Source: Caulobacter sp. X | Lineage (GTDB): Bacteria > Pseudomonadota > Alphaproteobacteria > Caulobacterales > Caulobacteraceae | Length of the DNA: 64,000 nucleotides | Direction: 5' to 3' | Assembly: GCF_002742635.1 (NCBI RefSeq) | Contig: NZ_PEGF01000001.1 | Location: 2,108,001 to 2,172,000, forward strand | In this document: in pieces, positions 1 through 6,663 of the stretch | How positions within the stretch are numbered: position 1 is the first letter of the stretch | How the letters are laid out: each line of letters begins with the position of its first letter | Notes under the pieces: generated by a model | Seen by the model: only the letters and a program-made list of their open reading frames with translations | What the model was told of the DNA's origin: nothing | The model's database searches: none | Program-made: the position numbers and the translations under genes

Positions 1-111
1 CGCGCCGCCGGTCATTTCCAGCTTGAAGCCGCACTCGGCCAGCCAGGCCTCGACCTGGTCCTTCAGCCGACCCTTGGACGGAATGGCGAAGATCATCGGT
101 GCGGAGCTCAT
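1..111 (-). CDS. hisG: ATP phosphoribosyltransferase HisG, N-terminal fragment
   Basis: Only the first 37 codons lie in the window; the gene continues beyond base 1. The N-terminus MSSAPMIFAIPSKGRLKDQ carries the IPSKGRL signature at the start of the catalytic domain of HisG, the enzyme that condenses ATP with PRPP in the first step of histidine synthesis. Its ATG overlaps the TGA of hisZ in an ATGA-type junction, so the two are probably translationally coupled. A HisG that works with HisZ is expected to be the short, hetero-octameric form; the fragment is too short to confirm this. Confidence 0.9.
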   Translation of the reverse strand, partial: MSSAPMIFAIPSKGRLKDQVEAWLAECGFKLEMTGGA

Positions 112-1241
112 TCGCCGCCTCCCGCATAGGCGCGCGCGGGACGGACCATGAAGCCGACCGCGCCGGTGTTGGTGGTGGAGACGCCGAGCTTGCCCGGAAG
201 TCCGTCGTAGCGGCCGCCGGCCGCGATCGGCCGCTCGTCGCCCAGGCCCGCCGAGCGGACCTCGAACAGATAGCCGTCGTAATAGCCGAAGGCCCGGCCG
301 AAGGCGGCGGCCAGGGTCGCCTTGTCCAGCGGAACGCCTCGGGCGGCCATACCCGACAGGCGCGCGCGCCAGCCGGCGATGGCGGCCTTCAACGCTCCAT
401 CGTTCGGACCCGCCAGCGCGGCGATGGCGTCCAGCGCGGCCTCCGGACGATCCGAGACGGCCAGGAAGGCGCGGACCTTGGCGGCTTGCTCCGCATCGAG
501 ACGGCCGGCCTTGGCGGTCTCGGCCTTCTCGACCAGGCGGCGGGCGATCTCGGCCGGGCGGCGGCCGCCGACGGGCTCGATGCCGGCCAGGGACCACAGC
601 TCCTGCAGCACCGCCGAGGCCTCGGCCTCGGGCAAGCCGGCCAGCAAGGCGGCGATGCGGCTCTGGTCGGCGTCGGGCGCGGCGCCCTCCCCTTCCAGCT
701 CGGCCTTCAGCTGGCGCGGCTTGGCGAAGGCGCGCTTCAGGCGGGCGGCCAGGGGCGCGGCGAGATCGAGGCTGTCGACGAAGGCGGCGAACAGCGACAC
801 GTCGCCGAGGATCAGCGAGAGGTCCCCGCGCCCGCCGGCCGCCGAGGCCGCCCAGGCCAGGGCCGCCATCTCGGCGTCGGCGGCGACCGGGTCTCCGGCC
901 TCGAAGGCCTCGATGCCGATCTGCAGGAACTCCTCGGCGCGATCAGACCCGCGCGGGGCCACGCGGAAGGCCTTGCCCTCGTAGCGGTAACGGCCCGCCC
1001 CTTCACCACCGGCGAAGTGCTGGCGCGCCACCGCGACGGTGAAGTCGGGACGCAGGGCCGCCTCCTCGCCGCCGTCGCCGGAGACGACGAACAATCGCGA
1101 GCGCATGGCCTCGCCGGCCAAATCCAGCAGCAGGCCCAGCGGCTGCAGCACCGGCGCGTCGGTCGGCGCGGCGCCGGCGGCCAGAAGCGGAGCGCGGATG
1201 GCGTCGAGCGCCTCCGCCGGAATGGAACGCTCGAGCCTCAC
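108..1241 (-). CDS. hisZ: ATP phosphoribosyltransferase regulatory subunit HisZ
   Basis: This 377-residue protein is a class II aminoacyl-tRNA synthetase paralogue that does not charge tRNA but joins short-form HisG to give an active, histidine-regulated ATP phosphoribosyltransferase. It keeps a HisRS-like catalytic-fold core (RPDFTVAVAR near residue 65, YRYEGKAFR shortly after, and GGRYDGLPGKLG near the C-terminus) but is shorter than HisS and lacks an anticodon-binding domain. The start is a GTG only 3 nt after the hisS stop, and its stop overlaps the hisG start, so hisS-hisZ-hisG reads as one operon. Length and context fit the family well. Confidence 0.93.
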   Translation of the reverse strand: MRLERSIPAEALDAIRAPLLAAGAAPTDAPVLQPLGLLLDLAGEAMRSRLFVVSGDGGEEAALRPDFTVAVARQHFAGGEGAGRYRYEGKAFRVAPRGSDRAEEFLQIGIEAFEAGDPVAADAEMAALAWAASAAGGRGDLSLILGDVSLFAAFVDSLDLAAPLAARLKRAFAKPRQLKAELEGEGAAPDADQSRIAALLAGLPEAEASAVLQELWSLAGIEPVGGRRPAEIARRLVEKAETAKAGRLDAEQAAKVRAFLAVSDRPEAALDAIAALAGPNDGALKAAIAGWRARLSGMAARGVPLDKATLAAAFGRAFGYYDGYLFEVRSAGLGDERPIAAGGRYDGLPGKLGVSTTNTGAVGFMVRPARAYAGGGE

Positions 1242-1244
1242 GAA

Positions 1245-2729
1245 CTAGCCCCCAATGATCTTGCGCACAGCGGCGACGAGCTCGCCGCGCGGAATGGTCT
1301 GCTGGCCGGGACGCTCGGCCTTCCAGGCGGCGTTGTCGGCCACGCCCGAGGCCAGCTCGCGGCCCAGGTCCAGGTCCTTGATCGTCACCGTGCCGGCCGC
1401 GATCTCGTCGCCGCCCAGCATGATGGCCGCGGGCGACAGGCGCCGATCGGCGTACTTCATCTGCGGCCGCATGCCGGAAGTCCCCAGATAGACCTCGGCC
1501 GGGATGCCCGCCGCGCGCAATTCTCCGACCACGGAGAAGTATTCCGGCATGTGCGCGTCGTCGAAGGCGATGACCACCACCGGCCCGCGCGCCGCCCCGC
1601 CCGGCTCGCGCCCGGCCGCCCGCAGCGCCGCCGCCAGGCGCGACACCCCGAACGAGAAGCCCGTCGCCGGCGTCACATTGCCGGTGAACCGCGCCACCAG
1701 GTCGTCATAGCGCCCGCCGCCGCCGATCGAGCCGAAGGTGACCTTGTTCCCCTTCTCGTCGGTGGTGGAGAGCAACAGCTCGGCCTCGAACACCGCGCCG
1801 GTGTAGTATTCCAGCCCGCGCACGATCGAGGGATCGATGAAGGCCTGGTCGTCGGCGATCCCCAGGCTGGTCAGGGCCGCGTCGATCCGCGACAGCTCCA
1901 GAAGGCCCTCGTCGCCCTCGGCCGAGCCGCCGATCACCTTGGCGATGTTGTCCAGCGTCGCGGCGCGACCACCCGTCGAGCCGGCCTGGACGAAGTCCAG
2001 CACCTGGTCGACCGCTTTACCCTTGAGACCGGCGCCCTTGGTGAAGTCGCCGCTCTCGTCCAGGCGGCCCTCGCCCAGCAGCAGCCGCACGCCGTCGACG
2101 CCCAGGCGGTCCAGCTTGTCGACCGCGCGCAGCACGGCCAGCTTCTGGCCGGCGCTGTCGGCGCCCGCGGCGGTCAGCAGGCCGTTCAGGAGCTTGCGAT
2201 TGTTGATCTTCAGCACCGCCGCCCCGCGCGGCAGGCCCGCGGCCTCCAGGCCCTCGACGGCCATGGCGATGATCTCGGCGTCGGCCTCCGGACGGGCCGA
2301 GCCCACCGTGTCGGCGTCGCACTGGATGAACTGGCGGAAGCGCCCCGGCCCCGGCTTCTCGTTGCGCCACACCGGCCCGAAGGCGTAGCGGCGGAACGGC
2401 TTGGGCAGGGTCTCCCAGTTCTGGGCGGCGAAGCGGGCCAGGGGCGCGGTCAGGTCATAGCGCAGCGCCATCCACTGGTCGTCGTCGTCCTGCAGCGCGA
2501 AGACGCCCTCGTTGGGCCGGTCGCTGTCGGGCAGGAACTTGCCCAGGGCGTCGGCATATTCGAACGCCCCGGTGTCCAGCGCCTCGAAGCCGTAGCGCTC
2601 ATAGACCGCCGACACCGCCTCCAGGATCGCCCGCTCGGCCCGCAGGTCGCGCGCGCGCTTGTCGGCGAAGCCGCGCGGGCTGCGCGCCTCGGGGCGGAAG
2701 TCGGCGGGCGTTTCGGTGGAGTCGGTCAT
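1245..2729 (-). CDS. hisS: Histidine--tRNA ligase
   Basis: A 494-residue class II histidyl-tRNA synthetase that charges tRNA-His. Class II motifs are visible: ALRYDLTAPLARF (histidine/ATP site, about residues 88-100), motif 2 around FGPVWRNEKPGPGRFRQF, the RGLEYYTGAVFE histidine-binding loop and a C-terminal anticodon-binding domain (from about residue 395). Motif 2 differs from the E. coli type. Caulobacter HisRS is known to be divergent and adapted to a tRNA-His lacking the G-1 base, and this sequence fits that group. It heads the hisS-hisZ-hisG operon; the 5' region (2730-2830) contains an imperfect GC-rich dyad. Confidence 0.95.
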   Translation of the reverse strand: MTDSTETPADFRPEARSPRGFADKRARDLRAERAILEAVSAVYERYGFEALDTGAFEYADALGKFLPDSDRPNEGVFALQDDDDQWMALRYDLTAPLARFAAQNWETLPKPFRRYAFGPVWRNEKPGPGRFRQFIQCDADTVGSARPEADAEIIAMAVEGLEAAGLPRGAAVLKINNRKLLNGLLTAAGADSAGQKLAVLRAVDKLDRLGVDGVRLLLGEGRLDESGDFTKGAGLKGKAVDQVLDFVQAGSTGGRAATLDNIAKVIGGSAEGDEGLLELSRIDAALTSLGIADDQAFIDPSIVRGLEYYTGAVFEAELLLSTTDEKGNKVTFGSIGGGGRYDDLVARFTGNVTPATGFSFGVSRLAAALRAAGREPGGAARGPVVVIAFDDAHMPEYFSVVGELRAAGIPAEVYLGTSGMRPQMKYADRRLSPAAIMLGGDEIAAGTVTIKDLDLGRELASGVADNAAWKAERPGQQTIPRGELVAAVRKIIGG

Positions 2730-2992
2730 CGGCGTCGGTCCTAAGGTCTTCTAGGCTTCGACGGATGGCGCTTGAGCCAAGCCCCATCCGCTAGGCGGGG
2801 GCTCTGGCTGGGGGCTTGCTTCTAGAGCGAGCGGACCCGGCCGATCCCGCGAGGCGAGGTCGGATGGTGGTGGTGGCCGTGATGGTGCGGCGTGCGGGTC
2901 ATTGGGGGGGCGGTGTAGCGGAGATGGGGCGGCGGGGGAAGGGGGGAGAAAAGGGGGACGCAACTCACAATCAAAAAGACGAGGGAGTGAAA

Positions 2993-3034
2993 ATGCGCTC
3001 TCGATACCCCTACTCAATGCACCCGCATCACTGA
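2993..3034 (+). CDS. Possible 13-aa upstream ORF of the HAM1-SIR2 island
   Basis: ATG at 2993 is preceded by a strong ribosome-binding sequence (GAGGGAGTGA, 2981-2990) and opens a frame MRSRYPYSMHPHH ending in TGA, 43 nt before the HAM1-like gene. It has no recognisable homology. It may be a leader peptide, a fragment left at the island edge, or chance; only the ribosome-binding sequence and position support it. Confidence 0.2.
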   Translation: MRSRYPYSMHPHH

Positions 3035-3077
3035 CGATTGCAAAGTTTCACGTTTCCCCCAATGGTGGCGCTTAGCG

Positions 3078-3635
3078 ATGAAGATACATTTCCTCTCAAG
3101 CAATCCACACAAGATCGCTGAGTCGAAGGCGATACTCGAACCCCTGGGTTTCGAGATAGCCCCGACGCGTACATCTATCGCCGAGATACAGACCTCAAAA
3201 ATCGACGACCTTATTCGTCACAAGCTCCTTAAGGCATTTTATCAAATTGGTCGCCCAATATTTGTGGAACACACAAGCCTTTCTATAGATAGCATCAACG
3301 GCTTTCCAGGCGGTCTAACGCAAATATTTTGGGACACACTGGAAGCAGACCGAGTCTCAGAGCTATTTGGACAGGGAAACAATACAGGCGTAACAGCAAC
3401 GACGCACATCGGATATTGTGACGGCAAGAAGATCTGGCCGTTCTCTGGGGAAGTTCGCGGCCATATTGCTCCAACGCCCAGGGGAGATCGTAGCTTTCAA
3501 TGGGATTGTATATTCGTCCCCGAGGGAGGCACGGAGACTTTTGCCGAAATGGGTACAGGACGAAAGAACGAGATATCAATGAGACGAAGAGCTCTTGATG
3601 CCTTCGCGAAGCACCTGAGGACAAACAATCGATGA
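3078..3635 (+). CDS. HAM1/RdgB-like protein, probable nucleotide sensor (KomB-like)
   Basis: A 185-residue member of the inosine triphosphate pyrophosphatase fold (HAM1/RdgB/ITPA), which normally hydrolyses dITP, ITP and XTP. It has the N-terminal SSNPHK (residues 7-12, equivalent to TGNxxK), a VEHTSL segment (63-68) where RdgB has ADDSGL, FQWD (140-143, equivalent to FGYD) and KNEISMRRRAL (163-173, equivalent to the KxxxSHR region). The catalytic Asp is thus replaced by His65 and the base-contacting His by Met168, so housekeeping hydrolysis is doubtful. Its TGA overlaps the ATG of the SIR2 gene. The pairing matches KomB-KomC of the Kongming defence system, where a HAM1-like protein senses dITP. 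Base composition is far more AT-rich than its neighbours, which suggests transfer. The start has only a weak ribosome-binding site. Confidence 0.8.
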   Translation: MKIHFLSSNPHKIAESKAILEPLGFEIAPTRTSIAEIQTSKIDDLIRHKLLKAFYQIGRPIFVEHTSLSIDSINGFPGGLTQIFWDTLEADRVSELFGQGNNTGVTATTHIGYCDGKKIWPFSGEVRGHIAPTPRGDRSFQWDCIFVPEGGTETFAEMGTGRKNEISMRRRALDAFAKHLRTNNR

Positions 3636-4438
3636 TTGAAGATCTTGCCAGAAGAATTAGGGAGAGAAGTGTAATTCTATTTGCAGGAGCCGGCCTATCA
3701 GTATCCCTTGGCCTACCAACATGGCAGCAACTCACTCATGAAATGGCAAAACAACTAGGGTATGACCCTGAAGTATTAATACGTCCAAGCACTAGTTACC
3801 TCACCATGGCTGAGTTTTATAGACTGGAAATGTCCTCTATTGGCCCATTACGTAGCTGGATGGACAGAAACTGGGCGGTTAGCGAAGACAGCCTCCGCAA
3901 TTCAAAAGTATTTAATCAAATAGTTGATCTTGACTTTTCTTTTATATACACGACAAATTATGACAGAAATATTGAAGAAATACACAGGATTAGAGGAAAG
4001 AAATTCTTCAAAATTGCATCGGTGAAAGATATATCCCGAACAACCGGAAGCGAGACGCAAATTGTAAAATTTCACGGAGATTTTGATGACGACAAATCTA
4101 TCGTATTAACGGAATCCGATTATTATGAAAGATTAAATTTTGAATCTCCTCTAGATATAAAGTTTAGATCAGATACACTTGGAAGGAGCATTTTGTTTGT
4201 CGGCTACAGCCTTTCCGATATAAATATAAGACTTATTCTGTACAAGATGAAGCAAATGTGGAAAGAATCGGGCGTTATGGAGCATAAGCCCCCCCTATAC
4301 ATGTTCATGCTGCGCCCCGACCCCGTTCAGGAACGCGTTCTTGATAGCTGGGGAATTCGCACCATCATATCCGAAGAGCCGAGCGCCGCAGAGGCACTCC
4401 CAGCTCTATTCGATCAGCTCAAACAGTTGACGATCTGA
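3632..4438 (+). CDS. SIR2-family protein, probable NAD+-consuming immune effector (KomC-like)
   Basis: A 268-residue stand-alone SIR2 domain. NAD-binding and catalytic motifs are intact: FAGAGLS (17-23), TTNYD (107-111), KFHGD with catalytic-type His148, and FVGYSLSD (189-196). The zinc-binding cysteines of sirtuin deacetylases are missing, as in the SIR2 NADases of Thoeris, DSR, SIR2-Argonaute and Kongming systems. It overlaps the upstream HAM1-like gene by 4 nt, so the products are probably made in equal amounts and may form a complex. The gene is very AT-rich (13 of 60 bases are G or C at 3901-3960) and uses ATA, AGA and TTA codons that are rare in the surrounding genes. NAD+ depletion on infection is inferred from the family; it has not been shown for this protein. 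Confidence 0.82.
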   Translation: MIEDLARRIRERSVILFAGAGLSVSLGLPTWQQLTHEMAKQLGYDPEVLIRPSTSYLTMAEFYRLEMSSIGPLRSWMDRNWAVSEDSLRNSKVFNQIVDLDFSFIYTTNYDRNIEEIHRIRGKKFFKIASVKDISRTTGSETQIVKFHGDFDDDKSIVLTESDYYERLNFESPLDIKFRSDTLGRSILFVGYSLSDINIRLILYKMKQMWKESGVMEHKPPLYMFMLRPDPVQERVLDSWGIRTIISEEPSAAEALPALFDQLKQLTI

Positions 4439-4492
4439 GATCGCTTCTCCCCTTACATCTCACGGCGAGACGATCGCTGGACGCGACGCGAC

Positions 4493-4545
4493 CCTCTCCT
4501 CCCCCATCGGGGGAGGGGGACCCGCGAACGCGGGTGGAGGGGGCC
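4493..4545. repeat. REP-like palindromic repeat, left copy
   Basis: Contains CCCCC-ATC-GGGGG followed by the perfect dyad CCCGCG-AA-CGCGGG (4521-4534) and a GGAGGGGG tail. An almost exact reverse-complement copy lies at 4621-4672, so the two form a large inverted pair just downstream of the SIR2 gene. Confidence 0.75.
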
Positions 4546-4620
4546 TCGTGCGGCGGGGCTACATACTGTGGGCGGCGGAATGTGCGCGGTCTTGAGCGGG
4601 CGGGGGCGCGGCCCGGTCGG

Positions 4621-4672
4621 CTGCCCCCTCCACCGCCGTTCGGCGGTTCCCCTCCCCCGATGGGGGAGGAGA
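4621..4672. repeat. REP-like palindromic repeat, right inverted copy
   Basis: Reverse-complement partner of 4493-4545: CCCCCTCCACC, the CCGCCG-TT-CGGCGG dyad, then CCCCC-GAT-GGGGG. The spacer (4546-4620) holds no gene. The pair may also end transcription between the convergent SIR2 gene and the small membrane-protein gene. Confidence 0.75.
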
Positions 4673-4677
4673 ATGAT

Positions 4678-4860
4678 CTAACCCCAAAAGCTCCGGCGCT
4701 TGCCGCGCCAGGTCTGGACGATGTTGAACATCGCCCAAAGCCACAGGGCGGGCGCGACCAAGACGAACCCGTTCCCCGCGAAGACCACCGCCAACAGCGC
4801 ACCGACCGACCAGACCGCGATGTACTGAGCCGTGAGACGCTGCTTCATACGCTTATCCAT
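4678..4860 (-). CDS. Small hydrophobic membrane protein, hypothetical
   Basis: A 60-residue protein starting MDKRMKQRL with two hydrophobic stretches (about residues 10-24, QYIAVWSVGALLAVV, and 28-43, FVLVAPALWLWAMFN) and a basic tail RGKRRSFWG. This suggests a two-pass inner-membrane protein. Codon bias matches the GC-rich chromosome and not the AT-rich island. The frame stays open upstream to 4914, but the ATG at 4860 gives the natural charged N-terminus. I do not recognise a family. Confidence 0.6.
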   Translation of the reverse strand: MDKRMKQRLTAQYIAVWSVGALLAVVFAGNGFVLVAPALWLWAMFNIVQTWRGKRRSFWG

Positions 4861-4929
4861 GCATCGGAAGGTCAGCCATTGGCGGGCGAGTGTCCAGCAC
4901 GCCGCAGCCTCCAAGAGATGTAAGGGTTG

Positions 4930-5044
4930 GGGTGAGGGGGTACGGCGTCCGACGGCGGGCCGGCGCGGCGTCAGACCCCGTAACCCCTCACCCTCCCGCC
5001 GCTGCGCGGCCCCTCCCTCTCCCTGAAGGAGAGGGTTTCCGACA
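4930..5044. repeat. REP-like palindromic repeat cluster
   Basis: GTGAGGGGGTACGG (from about 4932) is mirrored by CCGTAACCCCTCAC (about 4977-4990). This is followed by CCTCCCGCCGCTGCGCGG and the CCCTCTCC-CTGAA-GGAGAGGG dyad near 5023-5038. The right part belongs to the same family as the repeats at 5508-5570 and 5637-5698. Confidence 0.65.
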
Positions 5045-5050
5045 ACGCCC

Positions 5051-5443
5051 CTACCTCCCCAGCCGCACCGGGAACAGCGCCCGCAGCGCCGGGTCGCGGA
5101 GCCAGAGGCCGCCCCAGAGGAAGAGGCCCAGATAAACGCTGAACAGGGTGTGGCTGACCAGCGGGCTCTCGGCGCGCATCTGGGTGGCCAGGGCGCCGCC
5201 CAGCAGGCCCGTGAACAGCACCGCGCCCAGCAGGCGGGTGCGCGGGATCAGGTAGAGCGCCAGGCACGCGGCCTCGATCACCCCGATCGTCAGGGTGTGG
5301 CGCGGGTCCCAGCCCAGCTTTTCCAGGGTCCCCGTCGCCGCCGGGTGCTGGGCCAGCTTAGGGCCCACCGAGGCGGCGGCGATGAACAGGGAAAACGCCC
5401 CCGACAGCATCCACCCGGCCCAGGTCGTGATCTTCTCGCGCAT
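5051..5443 (-). CDS. DoxX-like family membrane protein
   Basis: A 130-residue protein with four predicted membrane segments (about 10-26, 52-68, 73-90 and 98-115). Its pattern is typical of the DoxX-like families: WAGWMLSGAFSLFIAAASVGPKL at the N-terminus, LGWDPRHTLTIGVIEAACLALYL, IPRTRLLGAVLFTGLLGGALATQMR, and a final helix. Function in this family is generally unknown; some members act in redox or thiol stress. It is flanked on both sides by REP-like repeats and has no operon partner. Confidence 0.8.
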   Translation of the reverse strand: MREKITTWAGWMLSGAFSLFIAAASVGPKLAQHPAATGTLEKLGWDPRHTLTIGVIEAACLALYLIPRTRLLGAVLFTGLLGGALATQMRAESPLVSHTLFSVYLGLFLWGGLWLRDPALRALFPVRLGR

Positions 5444-5507
5444 GTGTGAGGTCCCTCCGTTTGGGCAAGGACGGATGAGCGGGGCGCGGGCCGACAGGGG
5501 GCTCTAA

Positions 5508-5570
5508 GAATCCCTCTCTTTGGAGAGAGGGCGGGGCCCGCCGCGAAGCGGTGGGAGGGTGAGTGGTTTC
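5508..5570. repeat. REP-like palindromic repeat, left copy
   Basis: CCCTCTC-TTTG-GAGAGAGGG hairpin followed by GGGCCCGCCGCGAAGCGG and TGGGAGGGTGAGTGG. It is the near reverse complement of 5637-5698 and lies in the promoter side of the DoxX-like gene. Confidence 0.75.
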
Positions 5571-5636
5571 GGGGCTGGCCGTCGAAACCTCCGCCCATCA
5601 GCCGCTTTCAGTCACCGCCTTGTCCGGAGAGGGCTT

Positions 5637-5698
5637 ACCCACTCACCCTCCCACGCTGCGCGTGGGCCCCTCCCTCTCTCCATGAGAGAGGGATTCCA
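5637..5698. repeat. REP-like palindromic repeat, right inverted copy
   Basis: CCCACTCACCCTCCCACGC, GCGTGGGCCCC, then CCCTCTCTC-CATG-AGAGAGGG. Inverted partner of 5508-5570 with a spacer of about 66 nt, the same architecture as the pair at 4493/4621. Confidence 0.75.
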
Positions 5699-6259
5699 AA
5701 ATGCCCTATACGCAGCCGCGTATCCGGAATCGAATCCAACCAAATCAACGGCTTCTCATTTTTACACGCCAATCTGTCCTCCCCCTCTGGAACGGTGCCC
5801 ATACTTGTCCTCGCCCCGTCGCGGGGGAGGCCGTCCAGCTGGCGACCGAACGGGCGGCGGGGGTGGTCGAGCGGGATGCGGTCCGGCTCGGCGTCGCGGG
5901 GCCCGGCGGGCCTTGGGGAAGGGCGACAGCTCCGGACGGGGCGGCTCCCTCTCCCAGGCCGGGCCGTGGGCCATGCTCGCGACGTTGACGGGATCGCGCC
6001 AGGCGCGGGCTGAAATCGCCCGCGCGGTCCGGGAGGGTCGCTTTCCCTCCCGCCCGCCGAGGGCCTCTTTTCGGAAGCGGGTTAAAACCCCGCGCCCCGA
6101 GGGCTTTCGTCCAAACGATCGCGCGGAGCATCCGGGTCTCGTCGAAACGGTAACTCCAACATCCTTCCGGGCGCGCCCCGGAGCTCCGCCGCCTCCCCAG
6201 CCCGCCGGCTTTTCCGGCGGAAGACCGTCGCCGCATGTCCAAACCGATGGAGACCTTCG
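5699..6259. other. Gene-free GC-rich stretch with a row of hairpins (6003-6220)
   Basis: No frame here has a convincing start, composition or homology. The right half holds consecutive dyads: GCGCGGGC/GCCCGCGC (6003-6025), GGGAGGG/CCCTCCC (6031-6051), GCGGG/CCCGC (6077-6093), CCGGG/CCCGG (6167-6181) and CCGCCGG/CCGGCGG (6202-6220). They end 40 nt before the small gene at 6260. This may be a structured leader or a non-coding RNA. Confidence 0.45.
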
Positions 6260-6481
6260 ATGTCCAAGCACAGACCGCCCAAGGCCACGTTCCAGCCCGC
6301 GCTTCAGACGGGCGCCGTCACCGCTGACAGCCCGGTTGACGCCATCCGCGCCGAGCGGATGCGGGTCGCCGAGGAGCTGCAGCGCCGGAAGGAATACGAG
6401 TACCTCCAGATGCTGCGGGCGGAGCTGGACGAGACCCCGCCCGTCCCCGAGCCCCACCCTCCGCCCGCCAACGACGGCTGA
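6260..6481 (+). CDS. Small hypothetical protein
   Basis: A 73-residue acidic/basic protein, MSKHRPPKATFQPALQ at the N-terminus, a probable amphipathic helix VDAIRAERMRVAEELQRRKE (about 26-45) and a Pro-rich tail. There is no signal peptide or membrane segment. The ATG follows a GGAG ribosome-binding site at about 6249 with good spacing. I do not recognise a family; the helix suggests a protein- or nucleic-acid-binding peptide. It lies behind the hairpin array at 6003-6220, which could be its leader. Confidence 0.55.
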   Translation: MSKHRPPKATFQPALQTGAVTADSPVDAIRAERMRVAEELQRRKEYEYLQMLRAELDETPPVPEPHPPPANDG

Positions 6482-6663
6482 GCCGCATGGCCTATACACG
6501 AAGCCTTAAGTCTTTACGGTTGGCGGCCCAGACTTATCCACAGCCCCGCCCCGTATAAACATGACGCCGATGTAATCTTTCAGAGAAGTAATCCACCTTT
6601 CAGGCTTGTAACTTGAGATGAACAGGGCCGGCGGCCACTGCTTTCCTCGTGAGGGGAAAGTCC

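Noticed and set aside
99..2744. An 881-codon open frame on the plus strand
   Set aside because: It lies antisense to hisZ and hisS, whose products are clearly recognisable. Long antisense frames are common in GC-rich DNA with codon bias.
2816..3034. A 72-codon frame ending at 3034
   Set aside because: Most of it is low-complexity Gly/Arg sequence in the AT/GC transition; only the short end with its own ribosome-binding site was kept as a weak candidate.
3078..3635. Housekeeping RdgB annotation for the HAM1-like gene
   Set aside because: Key catalytic residues are replaced, the gene is AT-rich and coupled to a SIR2 gene. A sensor role fits better, though the fold is the same.
3632..4438. Sirtuin protein deacetylase (CobB) reading of the SIR2 gene
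   Set aside because: CobB-type zinc cysteines are absent, and the TTNYD/VGYSLSD pattern is that of the NADase-like SIR2 group.
5520..6509. A 329-codon frame through the repeat and hairpin region
   Set aside because: The product is Pro/Arg/Ser-rich, crosses REP-like repeats, and lacks a plausible start or domain.
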